A stretch of 64,000 nucleotides of DNA from Falsiphaeobacter marinintestinus (GCF_007923355.1 NZ_VOGO01000001.1:434001-498000), one strand, 5' to 3'. Positions 1 to 8,511 are shown, counted from the first letter of the stretch. The notes: a model not told the origin generated them from the sequence alone. Numbers and translations are program-made.

Positions 1-1
1 G

Positions 2-1276
2 GCTTTGCTGCACATGCTGGGCGCGCTCGATGGTCAGGGGCACATCACGGCGCATGGCCGGGCGCTGGCCGCCCTGCCCCTGCATCCGCGTCTGGCCCAT
101 ATGCTGGTGACAGCCGGCCCCGACGCGGCGCCACTGGCCGCCCTGCTGGCCGAACGCGATCCGCTGCGTGGCGCGCCGGTTGACTTGTCGCTCAGGCTCG
201 AGGCAATCCGCGATCTGGCCCGCTTTACCCGGACCCGGCCCTGGCAGGTGAACCGCGGTGTGCTGGAGCGTATCCGGTCCGAAACCAGACGCTTGCGCGG
301 CGGGGCGAAGACGCCCGGACACGGGCGGCTGAGCCCCGCCGCCACCGTGGCGCTGGCCTATCCGGACCGGATCGGGCAGCGCCGCAAAGGCGATGCGCCA
401 CGCTTTGTGTTGTCGGGGGGCAAAGGGGCTGTGCTGGATCTGTCCGATCCGCTGGCCAGCGCGCCCTACATCGTGGCACTGGACACGGACGGCAACCCGC
501 GCGAGGCGCGGATCCGGATGGCCATGCAGATCAGCGAGCGTGAGATCCGCGACGAATTCGCGGATCAGATCACATGGGTCGAGACCTGCGCCTGGTCCAA
601 ACGCGACCGGCGCGTGGTGGCCCGCAAACAGGAACGGCTGGGCGCGATCACGCTGGACGATCAGATCTGGAAAGATGTGCCTACCGACGCCGTGGCCCGT
701 GCCATGCTGGACGGCGTGCGCGATCTGGGTCTGCGGCTGGACGGCGCGGCAGCGCGGCTGGCCGCACGGGTCGAACTGGTGCGCGCAGATGGCGGGGATT
801 TGCCGGATTTCTCAACTGCCGGGCTCATGGACACGCTGGAGGACTGGCTGCTGCCGATGCTCACTGGCGTACGCTCAGCCGAGGACTGGAAGAAATTCGA
901 TCTTCTGCCTGCGCTGAGGGCGGCGCTGAACTGGGAGCAGACACAACTGCTGGACCGCTCTGCGCCTGCGTCCTTTGTGTCGCCGCTGGGACGCAAAGTG
1001 CCGATCACCTATGGCACCGAAGGTCCCGAGATTTCGGTCCGCCTGCAGGAACTGTTCGGGGTCACACGACATCCCGCCAGCGGGGGTGTCCCGCTGAAAA
1101 TCACTTTGCTGTCCCCGGCCCAGCGCCCGGTTCAGGTGACGCGGGATCTGCCTGGGTTCTGGGCTGGGTCCTACGCCGACGTGCGCAAGGATATGCGCGC
1201 GCAATACCCCAGACATCCCTGGCCCGAAGACCCGACCCAGGCCGATCCGACGTTGCGCGCCAAGCGGCGGAAATAA
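2..1276 (+). CDS. hrpB: ATP-dependent helicase HrpB, C-terminal part (5' end outside window)
   Basis: The frame is open at the left edge, so this is the last ~424 residues of a protein that normally has about 800. What remains is the helicase-associated region after the RecA-like domains: a helical part with the L-x-x-L-P-L-H-P-R-L segment (residues ~24-33 of the visible part), then the HrpB-specific C-terminal domain, which ends in the typical H-P-W-P-E-D-P segment and a basic tail. The DEAH motor motifs lie outside the window. HrpB is a DEAH-box (DExH) putative RNA helicase whose physiological substrate is poorly known. The gene ends 8 bases before the first FNR-type box. Confidence 0.9.
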   Translation, partial: ALLHMLGALDGQGHITAHGRALAALPLHPRLAHMLVTAGPDAAPLAALLAERDPLRGAPVDLSLRLEAIRDLARFTRTRPWQVNRGVLERIRSETRRLRGGAKTPGHGRLSPAATVALAYPDRIGQRRKGDAPRFVLSGGKGAVLDLSDPLASAPYIVALDTDGNPREARIRMAMQISEREIRDEFADQITWVETCAWSKRDRRVVARKQERLGAITLDDQIWKDVPTDAVARAMLDGVRDLGLRLDGAAARLAARVELVRADGGDLPDFSTAGLMDTLEDWLLPMLTGVRSAEDWKKFDLLPALRAALNWEQTQLLDRSAPASFVSPLGRKVPITYGTEGPEISVRLQELFGVTRHPASGGVPLKITLLSPAQRPVQVTRDLPGFWAGSYADVRKDMRAQYPRHPWPEDPTQADPTLRAKRRK

Positions 1277-1283
1277 CCGGTAT

Positions 1284-1297
1284 CTGACATAAATCAA
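1284..1297 (+). promoter_or_regulatory. FNR/FnrL-type box upstream of small membrane protein gene
   Basis: CTGACATAAATCAA matches TTGAT-N4-ATCAA at 8 of 10 defined positions. It is centred about 41 bases before the ATG at 1332. It is the weakest of three such boxes in 530 bases, but each box precedes a small envelope gene, which supports it. Regulation by an FNR-family protein is inferred. Confidence 0.5.
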
Positions 1298-1331
1298 AGC
1301 GCACTGGCAGTGATCAGATTAGCCGGGCTTC

Positions 1332-1514
1332 ATGTCTTATCTGTTGCTGATCCTGCATCTGTTCATTGGCGCCACATTGGCCGGCGTCGGCATCGTCGTC
1401 GTGCTTGTCATGGGTCTTGTGGGCGCGTGGCCTTTGATCGGGTCAGTGGTGGGCGGCTTTGTTCTCGCCTTTCCCATCGCAAAGATGGTGGAACGTGCAA
1501 TGACGGGTGACTGA
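1332..1514 (+). CDS. Small two-helix membrane protein, paralogue 1
   Basis: A 60-residue protein made almost entirely of two hydrophobic segments (about residues 3-28 and 33-49) with a short charged tail, so it should span the inner membrane as a hairpin. It shares the core L-F-I-G-x-T-L-A-G with the next gene, and the two look like a tandem duplication. Similar short Rhodobacteraceae proteins are, as I recall, sometimes filed under the name CTP synthetase, but nothing here resembles that enzyme. No clear Shine-Dalgarno precedes the ATG. It lies behind an FNR-type box, so oxygen-linked expression is plausible. Function unknown. Confidence 0.65.
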   Translation: MSYLLLILHLFIGATLAGVGIVVVLVMGLVGAWPLIGSVVGGFVLAFPIAKMVERAMTGD

Positions 1515-1524
1515 TCCAGATCAA
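1511..1524 (+). promoter_or_regulatory. FNR/FnrL-type box upstream of second small membrane protein gene
   Basis: CTGATCCAGATCAA matches TTGAT-N4-ATCAA at 9 of 10 defined positions. It overlaps the stop codon of the preceding gene and is centred about 75 bases before the ATG at 1593. The spacing suits an activator site, but no transcription start is known. Confidence 0.6.
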
Positions 1525-1592
1525 GGAAAAGTGCATCCTGGATAGATAATAGCTGTGTCAGGAACACTGTTCGGCCAACAATAGGTAGGCAC

Positions 1593-1778
1593 ATGCTACG
1601 TCTTGCTTTCATTCTTTATCTTTTCATCGGATCCACACTTGCCGGATCGGCCATGATCGCGGCGTTGGTGTCTGGGTTTGACACCACCCAGCCGATCATC
1701 CTCTCGGCGGCGATTGGCGCGCTGGTTGGTTTGCCCGTGTCGTGGTTCGTGGCGCAGGCACTGTATCGCGACGCGTGA
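1593..1778 (+). CDS. Small two-helix membrane protein, paralogue 2
   Basis: A 61-residue membrane protein with hydrophobic segments at about 3-25 and 33-56 and almost no soluble part. It shares L-F-I-G-[AS]-T-L-A-G near the N terminus with the 60-residue protein just upstream, which points to a local duplication. AGGTAGG about 4 bases before the ATG could serve as ribosome binding site. An FNR-type box lies upstream and a perfect one follows the gene. No function is assigned. Confidence 0.7.
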   Translation: MLRLAFILYLFIGSTLAGSAMIAALVSGFDTTQPIILSAAIGALVGLPVSWFVAQALYRDA

Positions 1779-1795
1779 CCGCACGATTGGGCGAG

Positions 1796-1809
1796 TTGAT
1801 ACATATCAA
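1796..1809 (+). promoter_or_regulatory. Perfect FNR/FnrL box upstream of lipoprotein gene
   Basis: TTGATACATATCAA is an exact TTGAT-N4-ATCAA palindrome, centred about 107 bases before the lipoprotein start at 1910. This is the strongest of the three boxes and fits binding by FnrL or another CRP/FNR-family oxygen regulator. Confidence 0.75.
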
Positions 1810-1909
1810 AACAGGTTCTGAATTTCGAATGTAATCTCTTTCGGGCCAAGGCTGGCGTGCTGAGGACAGGCCAGCCTTCGGGTCACTGACCGAAAAGGGA
1901 GGTTCGGAT

Positions 1910-2389
1910 ATGAAACGGTTTTTGATTGGCGCACTTGCGCTATCTGTGATTGCCGGTTGCGACGACACAATACCCGGCGCAAGCAGCACATCAGCGGGCG
2001 GTCAGGCGGTCGCCATGGCCAGTGTACCTGCGGGCAAGTCGGTCATTCTGCTGTACCGCAAAAAGACCTTTGCGGGGTCGGCCAGTTATCAAACGGTTAC
2101 CGTGGACGGTGTTCAGGTCGCCCTAGTGAGCGTTGGATCGGTGCACCAGGAGGTCGTGGCTCCGGGTCAGCGCATGGTTCAGGTTGAAACCACCCCTTCG
2201 ATGCTGAACGTGGGACTGGCATTGGCGCTGCAGAGAAAGCCGACCATGGCAATCAACCTGAAATCGGGCGAGACCGCTTATCTGGAGCTTGGTGCCGACA
2301 CGCTGGACGCCAGTCCAACGATTCGCAGGGTGGATGCGGCAACCGCCCGCGCCGACACCGCCGGTTTCGTGGCGGCCAAACCGATCTAG
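1910..2389 (+). CDS. Putative lipoprotein, DUF2846-like
   Basis: A 159-residue protein with a lipoprotein signal: basic M-K-R, a hydrophobic stretch and the lipobox I-A-G-C with the lipidated Cys at residue 16. The residue after Cys is Asp, which in enterobacteria favours inner-membrane retention; whether that rule holds here is unknown. The mature part has a V-I-L-L-Y-R-K start, a V-D-G turn and V-A-P-G-Q-R, resembling DUF2846 proteins (beta-rich envelope domains of unknown function). A GGGAGG sequence lies 5-11 bases before the ATG. It sits behind a perfect FNR box, suggesting induction at low oxygen. Confidence 0.75.
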   Translation: MKRFLIGALALSVIAGCDDTIPGASSTSAGGQAVAMASVPAGKSVILLYRKKTFAGSASYQTVTVDGVQVALVSVGSVHQEVVAPGQRMVQVETTPSMLNVGLALALQRKPTMAINLKSGETAYLELGADTLDASPTIRRVDAATARADTAGFVAAKPI

Positions 2390-2423
2390 GTGTTGCCGGG
2401 TGTGTGCGTCGAACGAGTTCGTT

Positions 2424-3185
2424 TCAGGACCGAAGCGATGGCAGGCCAATGCCTGTCGCGCCAAAGCCGCCATCGGCGGCGACAATCTGGCCGGTGACAT
2501 AGCTGGCCTCGTCACTGACAAGAAAGGCGATGACATTGGCGATCTCGGTCTCGTGCCCATAACGGTTGAGCGGAATCGCATCGTGATAGGCGGCGCGGAT
2601 ATCGGGCGTGTGCACCGCCATGGCCAGTTTGGTATCAACCGGCCCCGGCGCAACAGCGTTGACACGAATGCCCAGTTCGCCCAGTTCCGCCGCCTGTTGC
2701 AGCGTGAGATGCGCCAGTGCCGCCTTGGACGTGCCATAAGCCACGCGCAGGGTTGAGGCGCGCAGGCCCGAGATTGACGTGACATTGACCACCGCCCCGC
2801 CGCCATCGCGCGCCAGCATCGAGGTGAAGGCCTGAACCATCAGGAACGGCCCGTCGAGATTGGTCTCCATCACCAGCCGCCAGCGGTCGAGCGTGGTGTC
2901 ACTGATCGGGCCGAAATCGGCGATCCCGGCGTTGTTGACCAGCGCGTCAAGCTGTCCGAAATGTTGTGAGACCTGATCCCAGGCGTCATCGATCTGGGCC
3001 GGGTCGGACACATCGGCAACGATGGGCATGCCGTCGCCCAGCTCTGTCACGGCGCGGGTCAGCTCGGCCTCGTCCCGATCCAGCAAGGCCACCCGCCAAC
3101 CGCGATCCAGAAGGGTTTTGGCCGTGGCCAGGCCAATACCGCGTGCGGCGCCGGTGATGAGGGCGGATTTCATCGTGGATGTCAT
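2424..3185 (-). CDS. SDR family NAD(P)-dependent oxidoreductase
   Basis: A 253-residue classical short-chain dehydrogenase/reductase. It has the nucleotide-binding T-G-A-A-R-G-I-G (residues ~11-18), D-V near 60 that contacts adenine, N-N-A-G, the catalytic Ser in T-S-I-S-G, and Y-G-T-S-K with catalytic Tyr and Lys. The P-G-P-V-D-T segment after the active site is also typical, and the length is normal. An Asp after the second strand (L-L-D-R-D) suggests NAD(H) rather than NADP(H). The substrate cannot be read from sequence. It is convergent with the lipoprotein gene and divergent from the flavin monooxygenase. Confidence 0.88.
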   Translation of the reverse strand: MTSTMKSALITGAARGIGLATAKTLLDRGWRVALLDRDEAELTRAVTELGDGMPIVADVSDPAQIDDAWDQVSQHFGQLDALVNNAGIADFGPISDTTLDRWRLVMETNLDGPFLMVQAFTSMLARDGGGAVVNVTSISGLRASTLRVAYGTSKAALAHLTLQQAAELGELGIRVNAVAPGPVDTKLAMAVHTPDIRAAYHDAIPLNRYGHETEIANVIAFLVSDEASYVTGQIVAADGGFGATGIGLPSLRS

Positions 3186-3323
3186 GGCGGGCCTCGCTTG
3201 GATCAGGCGGCTATTGTGCGCCCGGCTGACCCGGTCTTGTCAAGTGTGACAGCGCGCGCGTCGCTTGCAACGGGCGGATCTTGCTGCCACGTTTGGAGCG
3301 GAAGATTTGGGGGGAAGACATCT

Positions 3324-4442
3324 ATGCGCGCGATTGTGATTGGGGCCGGGCCAGCAGGTCTGGCGGCGGCGGCGTGTCTAGTGCGTCAGGGGGTTGAGAC
3401 CCGGATCCTGGAGCGGTCGGATGCCGTGGGATCGTCGTGGCGCAATCACTATGGACGGCTGCACCTGCATACGGCGCGCGGGCGGTCCGGGTTGCCACAT
3501 CACCCGATGCCGGACCGGTACGGGCAGTATCCGTCGCGGACAGACATGATTGAATACCTTGAGGATTATGCGGCGCATTTCGGACTTGAGCCGCAGTTTG
3601 GCGTCAGCGTTGCGGCTGTGCGCCCGGCCGAGGCCGGGTGGGTTGTGCACCACAGTGGTGGAGAGGACCGGGCGGATGCCGTGGTCTTTGCCACCGGTCT
3701 GAACGGCACGCCGTTTCGCGCCGAGTTGCCCGGGATTGACGGATTTTCAGGTCGGGTTCTGCATTCGAGCGATTATGATGCACCGGATGACCTGACGCCG
3801 GGGCGGGTTCTGGTCGTGGGGTTTGGCAATTCCGGGGGCGAAATCGCGTTGGATCTGGCCGAAGCCGGGGCTGAGGTCACGCTGTCTGTACGCGGGCCCG
3901 TCAACATCCTGCCAAAAGAGATCTTTGGCCTGCCGATCACGTCAATGGGACTGTTGCGCAAGATATTCTCGTATCGCGTTGCCGATGCGATCACGGCGCC
4001 GGTACTGCGGGCCAAAATCGGGCGTCCCGAGGATTACGGGCTGCAAAGCGCCGGGAAAGGCCCCGCCGCCCAAGTGATCGAAGACGGGCGGATTCCGCTG
4101 ATCGATATTGGGACGCTGGGGGCCATTCGGGATGGGAAGATCACGGTGCGGCCCGGCGTTGATCGGATTGATGGCGACACGGTGCATTTTGTCGATGGGG
4201 AAACAGGTGCATTTGATGCGATTCTGCTGGCCACCGGGTACCGGGTGGATCTGCGGGCGATGCTGCCCGACACGCCGCAGGTGCTGAGTGCGGCGGGCAA
4301 GCCGCTGGTATCAGGCGGCGAGAGCGGCGCGCCGGGGCTGTTCTTTTGTTCCTACAAGGCGTCTGCCGAAGGGCAGTTGCGCCAAAGCGGCATGGAAGCG
4401 GAAGAGATTGCCCGGCTGGTTGGGACACAGGGCGGGGTTTGA
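3324..4442 (+). CDS. Flavin-containing monooxygenase-like NAD(P)/FAD oxidoreductase
   Basis: A 372-residue class B flavoprotein. The FAD-binding G-A-G-P-A-G is at residues 7-12 and a second dinucleotide motif G-F-G-N-S-G is in the middle. Between them is F-S-G-R-V-L-H-S-S-D-Y, the FMO fingerprint F-x-G-x-x-x-H-x-x-x-[YF]. F-A-T-G and L-A-T-G-Y motifs follow. Such enzymes oxygenate soft nucleophiles (amines, sulfides) or act like YUCCA proteins; the substrate is not evident. I chose the ATG at 3324 because GGGGGGAAGA precedes it and the Rossmann fold begins immediately. An upstream in-frame extension exists but lacks domain content. Confidence 0.85.
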   Translation: MRAIVIGAGPAGLAAAACLVRQGVETRILERSDAVGSSWRNHYGRLHLHTARGRSGLPHHPMPDRYGQYPSRTDMIEYLEDYAAHFGLEPQFGVSVAAVRPAEAGWVVHHSGGEDRADAVVFATGLNGTPFRAELPGIDGFSGRVLHSSDYDAPDDLTPGRVLVVGFGNSGGEIALDLAEAGAEVTLSVRGPVNILPKEIFGLPITSMGLLRKIFSYRVADAITAPVLRAKIGRPEDYGLQSAGKGPAAQVIEDGRIPLIDIGTLGAIRDGKITVRPGVDRIDGDTVHFVDGETGAFDAILLATGYRVDLRAMLPDTPQVLSAAGKPLVSGGESGAPGLFFCSYKASAEGQLRQSGMEAEEIARLVGTQGGV

Positions 4443-4467
4443 CCGCCCTGCCCCGTTAGTGTGCAGA

Positions 4468-5394
4468 TCAGACGCCGAGGCACCAGCGCATGATCGCCTT
4501 TTGCGCGTGCAGCCGGTTTTCGGCCTCGTCAAAGATCACCGAATGCGGGCCGTCCATGACCGCGCTTGTCGCCTCTTCTTCGCGGTGCGCGGGCAGGCAA
4601 TGCATGAACAGCGCGTCCGGTTTGGCGTGGGACATCAGCTCTTCATTCACCTGATAGCCGCGCAGCATATTGTGGCGGCGTTCTTTCGAGGATTGGCTGT
4701 CATGCATCGAGACCCAGGTGTCAGCGACAATCAGATCCGCGCCCTCAACAGCCTTGAACGGATCGCGTTCGATGGCGATGGTTGAGCCCTTGTTGCGGGC
4801 AAAGCCGATATATTCGTCTTCCGGATCCAGCTGGGCCGGGCCGGTGAAGGTCAGATCAAAGCCGAACTGGCCCGCGGCATGCAGGAAGGACGAGCAGACA
4901 TTGTTACCGTCGCCGGTCCAGACGACTTTTTTGCCGGTGATCAGGCCACGGTGTTCTTCGAAGGTCTGAATATCGGCCATGATCTGGCAGGGGTGCGTGC
5001 GGTCGGTCAGGCCATTGATCACCGGAACGTCGGCGTATTCGGCCATTTCATACAGCACGGCTTCGTCAAAGGTCCGGATCATGATCATGTCGACAAAGCG
5101 GCTGAGCACGCGGGCGGTGTCGGCGATGGTTTCGCCGTGGCCCAGTTGCATGTCCTTGCCGGACAGAACCATGGTTTCGCCGCCCATCTGGCGCACGCCG
5201 ACGTCAAAGGACACGCGGGTTCGCGTCGAGGGTTTTTCGAAGATCAGCGCAACGATATGGCCAGCCAGCGGCTGGTCATCATCGCGCGTCCCCTTGGGGC
5301 GGCCTGCGCGGGCCTGTTTCATGTCGGCGGCGTGATCAATCATATGCCGCAGGTCGGTGGCGCTGGTGGTATGGATATCAAGAAAATGGTTCAT
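4468..5394 (-). CDS. argF: Ornithine carbamoyltransferase
   Basis: A 308-residue enzyme making citrulline from ornithine and carbamoyl phosphate in arginine synthesis. It has the carbamoyl phosphate loop [11 protein letters not shown] (residues ~60-70), an M-Q-L-G-H-G-E segment, the H-P-C-Q motif and the C-terminal H-C-L-P-A-H-R-E-E loop. The start at 5394 opens the usual M-N-H-F-L-D N terminus; an upstream in-frame extension would read through the GC-rich repeat and is not likely translated. It lies directly downstream of argD on the same strand, probably co-transcribed, with carB about 30 kb away supplying carbamoyl phosphate. Confidence 0.96.
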   Translation of the reverse strand: MNHFLDIHTTSATDLRHMIDHAADMKQARAGRPKGTRDDDQPLAGHIVALIFEKPSTRTRVSFDVGVRQMGGETMVLSGKDMQLGHGETIADTARVLSRFVDMIMIRTFDEAVLYEMAEYADVPVINGLTDRTHPCQIMADIQTFEEHRGLITGKKVVWTGDGNNVCSSFLHAAGQFGFDLTFTGPAQLDPEDEYIGFARNKGSTIAIERDPFKAVEGADLIVADTWVSMHDSQSSKERRHNMLRGYQVNEELMSHAKPDALFMHCLPAHREEEATSAVMDGPHSVIFDEAENRLHAQKAIMRWCLGV

Positions 5395-5416
5395 GGTCGT
5401 CTTTTGATTTGGCCGA

Positions 5417-5466
5417 GGCCGGGGGCGCTGCCCCCGGACCCCCGGGATATTTCTGGCAAGAGGAAG
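5417..5466. repeat. Dispersed GC-rich palindromic repeat, copy 1 (argD-argF gap)
   Basis: It consists of an 8-bp stem (CCGGGGGC at 5419-5426 with GCCCCCGG at 5430-5437, loop GCT), then A-C5-GGGATATTT and GCAAGAGGAAG at 5456-5466. The same architecture recurs at 20964-21013. Stem sequence varies while pairing is kept, and the tail is conserved. Both copies sit between genes on the same strand. This looks like a family-wide intergenic repeat whose tail may supply a Shine-Dalgarno-like AAGAGGAA. Confidence 0.85.
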
Positions 5467-5467
5467 A

Positions 5468-6643
5468 TCAGGCGGAGGCGACCTGCGTCGCGGCTGCGTC
5501 AAGGCGGTCAAGCGCCATTGCGATCTCATCGTCGGAGATGGTGAGCGGCGGCAGCAGGCGGATGACATTGTCGGCGGCTGGAACCGTGACAACGAGATTG
5601 TCATAGCCCGCGTTGACGAGGTCGATATTGGTGGCCTTGCATTTCAGACCCAGCATCAGGCCGGTGCCGCGGACCTCTTCCAGGACATCCGGGTGGGCCG
5701 CAACGAGACCTTCCAGTTTTTGGCGTATCAGGGCGGATTTGCGGTTTACCTCGGCCAGGAAATCAGGGTCAGCCACGTGGTCGATCACGGCGCAGCCCAC
5801 GGCGCAGCCCAGCGGGTTGCCGCCATAGGTCGAGCCATGGGTGCCGGCCGTCATGCCGCTGGCCGCGTCTTTGGTGGCAAGCACGGCGCCCAGCGGGAAG
5901 CCGCCACCGATGCCCTTGGCCACCATCATGATGTCCGGGGAGACGCCAGCCCATTCATGGGCGAACAGCTTGCCGGTCCGACCGACGCCGCACTGCACCT
6001 CGTCCAAAATCAGCAGGATGCCATGTTCATCACACAGGTCGCGCAGGCCCTTGAGGCACTGGTCGGGGAGCGGGCGGATCCCGCCTTCGCCCTGAATGGG
6101 TTCGATCAGGATGGCCCCGACCGTATCGGTGATCGCAGCGGTCAGCGCGTCGTGATCGCCCCATGGCAGATGCACGAAGCCGGGCAGCAGCGGGCCGAAG
6201 CCGGTGGTCATCTTTTCCGATCCGGCGGCGGCGATTCCCGCCGAGGACCGCCCGTGGAACGATCCCTCGAACGTGATGATGTCGGTCTTTTCCGGCTGGT
6301 CTTTGTCATACCAGTATTTGCGGGCCATCTTGACGGCAAGCTCGCAGGCTTCTGTCCCGGAGTTGGTGAAGAACACCGTGTCGGCAAAGGTCGCATCGAC
6401 CAGCTTGTCGGCCAACGCCTGTTGCTGCGGGATGTGATACAGGTTGGACACGTGCCAGAGGTTCTGCGCCTGATCTGTCAGGGCTTGCACCAGAGCGGGA
6501 TGGGCATGGCCCAGCGCGTTGACCGCGATGCCAGCGCCAAGATCCAGAAAGCGTCGGCCATCCGCTTCGATCAGCCAGGAGCCTTCGCCTTTGACAGGGG
6601 TCAGGGGCGCGCGGTTATAGGTCGGCAGAACGGATGCGATCAT
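5468..6643 (-). CDS. argD: Acetylornithine aminotransferase
   Basis: A 391-residue PLP-dependent class III aminotransferase converting N-acetylglutamate semialdehyde to N-acetylornithine. Visible are F-F-T-N-S-G-T-E-A near residue 100 (phosphate binding), [13 protein letters not shown], the PLP lysine in [10 protein letters not shown], and G-S-T-Y-G-G-N-P. The start at 6643 is preceded by AAAAGGA and begins at the normal family N terminus; the frame stays open 35 codons upstream without domain content. It is the first gene of an argD-argF pair. A short inverted repeat lies about 30 bases upstream of the start. Confidence 0.95.
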   Translation of the reverse strand: MIASVLPTYNRAPLTPVKGEGSWLIEADGRRFLDLGAGIAVNALGHAHPALVQALTDQAQNLWHVSNLYHIPQQQALADKLVDATFADTVFFTNSGTEACELAVKMARKYWYDKDQPEKTDIITFEGSFHGRSSAGIAAAGSEKMTTGFGPLLPGFVHLPWGDHDALTAAITDTVGAILIEPIQGEGGIRPLPDQCLKGLRDLCDEHGILLILDEVQCGVGRTGKLFAHEWAGVSPDIMMVAKGIGGGFPLGAVLATKDAASGMTAGTHGSTYGGNPLGCAVGCAVIDHVADPDFLAEVNRKSALIRQKLEGLVAAHPDVLEEVRGTGLMLGLKCKATNIDLVNAGYDNLVVTVPAADNVIRLLPPLTISDDEIAMALDRLDAAATQVASA

Positions 6644-6673
6644 CGGATCATCCTTTTCAGGTACATGAGCCTC

Positions 6674-6688
6674 AGTGAGTGCCTCACT
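6674..6688 (-). promoter_or_regulatory. Inverted repeat upstream of argD, possible operator
   Basis: AGTGAG-TGC-CTCACT is a perfect 6+3+6 inverted repeat ending 31 bases before the argD start. It overlaps a second palindrome CTCAGTGAG at 6671-6679. It sits where an operator or leader hairpin for argDF would be. No regulator can be named. Confidence 0.35.
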
Positions 6689-6915
6689 CGGGGCGGTTTC
6701 GTCAACGATTTGAGGTGGGACTGCGCCGATTTGTGGCGCAAAGATCAAACGGGGCCGTTACGCGGTGAAGCGTCGGCGTCGCAAATTGCGGATATGTGAG
6801 CGATTGATCATGCAGCGCGCATAGCGCAGCGGGACCGGTTTGGGAAGACCCTTATCCGGGTCTCGGGCTGATTTGAGGCTTGCGGGGGGCGCACAAAACG
6901 CCCAAGGGCTGAGGC

Positions 6916-7809
6916 ATGTTTGAACCGAAAGTGCAAAATCCAGCCCTGGCGGCGGCGATGATCTTTGTCGCCACGGCGTTTATCGCCGGATCGACGCTGT
7001 TTGCCAAAACGCTGGGGACGGACACCTTCGGCCCGCCCCTGCATCCGTTGCAGGTATCGCATGGGCGGTTCGTGTTTGCGTTTCTGGGGTTTGCCAGTGT
7101 GGCGCTGGTGGTCCGGCCCGCTTTTGGCAAGATCCACTGGCGGCTGCATCTGGGGCGGACCACGGCGGGGTGGCTGGGCGTGACGCTGATGTTTGCATCG
7201 GTCACGTTCATTCCGATGGCAGATGCCACGGCGCTGAGTTTCATGAACCCGGTGTTTGCGATGATGCTGGCGATTCCCTTGCTGGGCGAGACTGTCGGGC
7301 GGGTGCGTTGGTCTGCGGCGATGATTGCGATGGTCGGGGCGCTGATCCTGCTGAGGCCCACTCCGGCCAGTTTTCAACCTGCGGCGTTGCTGGCGCTGGG
7401 GGCGGCGCTGGTGATGGGGCTGGAACTGATTTTCATCAAGAAGCTGTCCGGGCGAGAGCCTTTGTTTCAGGTGCTGCTGATCAACAACCTGATTGGAGTC
7501 TGCATTGCTTCGCTGGCCGTGTTGCCCGTATGGCAAGCGCCGACACTGGCGCAATGGGGCGCGCTGGCGGCGGTGGGCGCGTTGATGGCCTGCGCGCAGG
7601 TGTGTTTCGTCAATGGCATGGCGCGGGCGGATGCGAGTTTTGTTGCGCCATTCAGTTATGCGACCCTCGTGTTCGCGGCGCTGTATGATTTTCTGGTGTT
7701 CGGGGCGCGCCCGTCCTGGGTGTCGGTGCTGGGGGCTGCGATCATTTTGGCCGGGGCGCTGATGCTGGCCTTGCGCGAGGCGCGGTTGCGTTCATCGTCG
7801 TTGCGGTGA
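6916..7809 (+). CDS. DMT (EamA) family transporter
   Basis: A 297-residue integral membrane protein with about ten hydrophobic helices in two related halves, the usual size and build of EamA/RhaT drug/metabolite transporters. The first half ends with M-A-D-A-T-A-L-S-F-M-N-P-V-F and the second repeats this as A-D-A-S-F-V-A-P-F-S-Y, the hallmark duplicated segment. The C terminus is short and basic. Such proteins export metabolites or amino acids by ion exchange; the substrate is unknown. It reads toward gcrA and ends before a terminator-like hairpin. Confidence 0.87.
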   Translation: MFEPKVQNPALAAAMIFVATAFIAGSTLFAKTLGTDTFGPPLHPLQVSHGRFVFAFLGFASVALVVRPAFGKIHWRLHLGRTTAGWLGVTLMFASVTFIPMADATALSFMNPVFAMMLAIPLLGETVGRVRWSAAMIAMVGALILLRPTPASFQPAALLALGAALVMGLELIFIKKLSGREPLFQVLLINNLIGVCIASLAVLPVWQAPTLAQWGALAAVGALMACAQVCFVNGMARADASFVAPFSYATLVFAALYDFLVFGARPSWVSVLGAAIILAGALMLALREARLRSSSLR

Positions 7810-7868
7810 GTCGTGCCTTGTAACCCCGGGCAGAGTGATTAGAATAGAGCGCTGATACGGATAACGAG

Positions 7869-7893
7869 AGCGGCCGCATGGGGGGCCGCTTTT
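7869..7893 (+). terminator. Intrinsic terminator between DMT transporter and gcrA
   Basis: AGCGGCC (7869-7875) pairs with GGCCGCT (7884-7890) across an 8-base loop, followed by TTT. It separates the transporter from gcrA, so gcrA must either start its own transcript after it or be read through it. Confidence 0.55.
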
Positions 7894-7913
7894 CAGCTTT
7901 GAAGGGGATCTTC

Positions 7914-8504
7914 ATGTCCTGGACCGACGATCGCGTCGAACTGCTCAAAAAAATGTGGGGCGAAGGCCAGTCGGCCAGCCAGATCGCTAAGGAACTGGGC
8001 GGGGTGACCCGCAATGCGGTGATTGGCAAGGTGCACCGTCTGGGCCTGTCGAACCGCAGCACCGGCGCGACACCGGCAAAGGCCGAGCCCAAGGAAAAGC
8101 CGGCACCCGCCGCGCCCAAAGCCGAGGTCAAGCCCAAGCCCAAGCCGCAGCCCAAAACCGAACCGGCGCGCCCTGTGCCCGAGCCGAGCGCCGCCAGTGA
8201 CGCCAAGCCGGCCATGCCGGCGCGCAAGCAGATCATCCCGGCCGGTCAGCCATTGCCGCCGCAGCCGTCTGCGAACGAGATCAGCCCCGAGGCATTGGCC
8301 AAGGTCAATGAGATCGAAAAGAAAGCCAAGAAGCTGACGCTGATGGAACTGACCGAACGGACTTGTAAATGGCCCGTGGGTGATCCGGCGACAGAAGATT
8401 TCTGGTTCTGCGGTCTGCCTGTGCAGGCTGGCAAACCCTATTGCGAGGCCCATGTCGGCGTCGCATTCCAGCCGATGAGCTCGCGTCGCGACCGTCGCCG
8501 GTAA
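7914..8504 (+). CDS. gcrA: GcrA family cell cycle regulator
   Basis: A 196-residue protein with the GcrA N-terminal helix-turn-helix: M-S-W-T-D-D-R-V-E-L-L start, then A-S-Q-I-A-K-E-L-G-G-V-T-R-N-A-V-I-G-K-V-H-R-L-G-L. A low-complexity linker rich in Lys, Pro and Ala follows (about 52-105). The C-terminal domain has C-K-W-P-V-G-D-P and F-W-F-C-G. GcrA is an alphaproteobacterial cofactor that works with sigma-70 RNA polymerase at promoters carrying CcrM-methylated GANTC sites and drives S-phase genes. The ATG at 7914 follows AAGGGGA and opens the domain exactly. A strong terminator follows. A perfect CtrA-type box lies about 215 bases beyond the stop. Confidence 0.95.
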   Translation: MSWTDDRVELLKKMWGEGQSASQIAKELGGVTRNAVIGKVHRLGLSNRSTGATPAKAEPKEKPAPAAPKAEVKPKPKPQPKTEPARPVPEPSAASDAKPAMPARKQIIPAGQPLPPQPSANEISPEALAKVNEIEKKAKKLTLMELTERTCKWPVGDPATEDFWFCGLPVQAGKPYCEAHVGVAFQPMSSRRDRRR

Positions 8505-8511
8505 AACCTTG

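Noticed and set aside
1332-1778. CTP synthetase annotation for the small membrane proteins
   Set aside because: Neither has an amidoligase or glutaminase motif; both are two-helix membrane peptides.
5693-6799. Long plus-strand frame opposite argD
   Set aside because: Shadow of argD; the composition follows third-position GC of the real gene.
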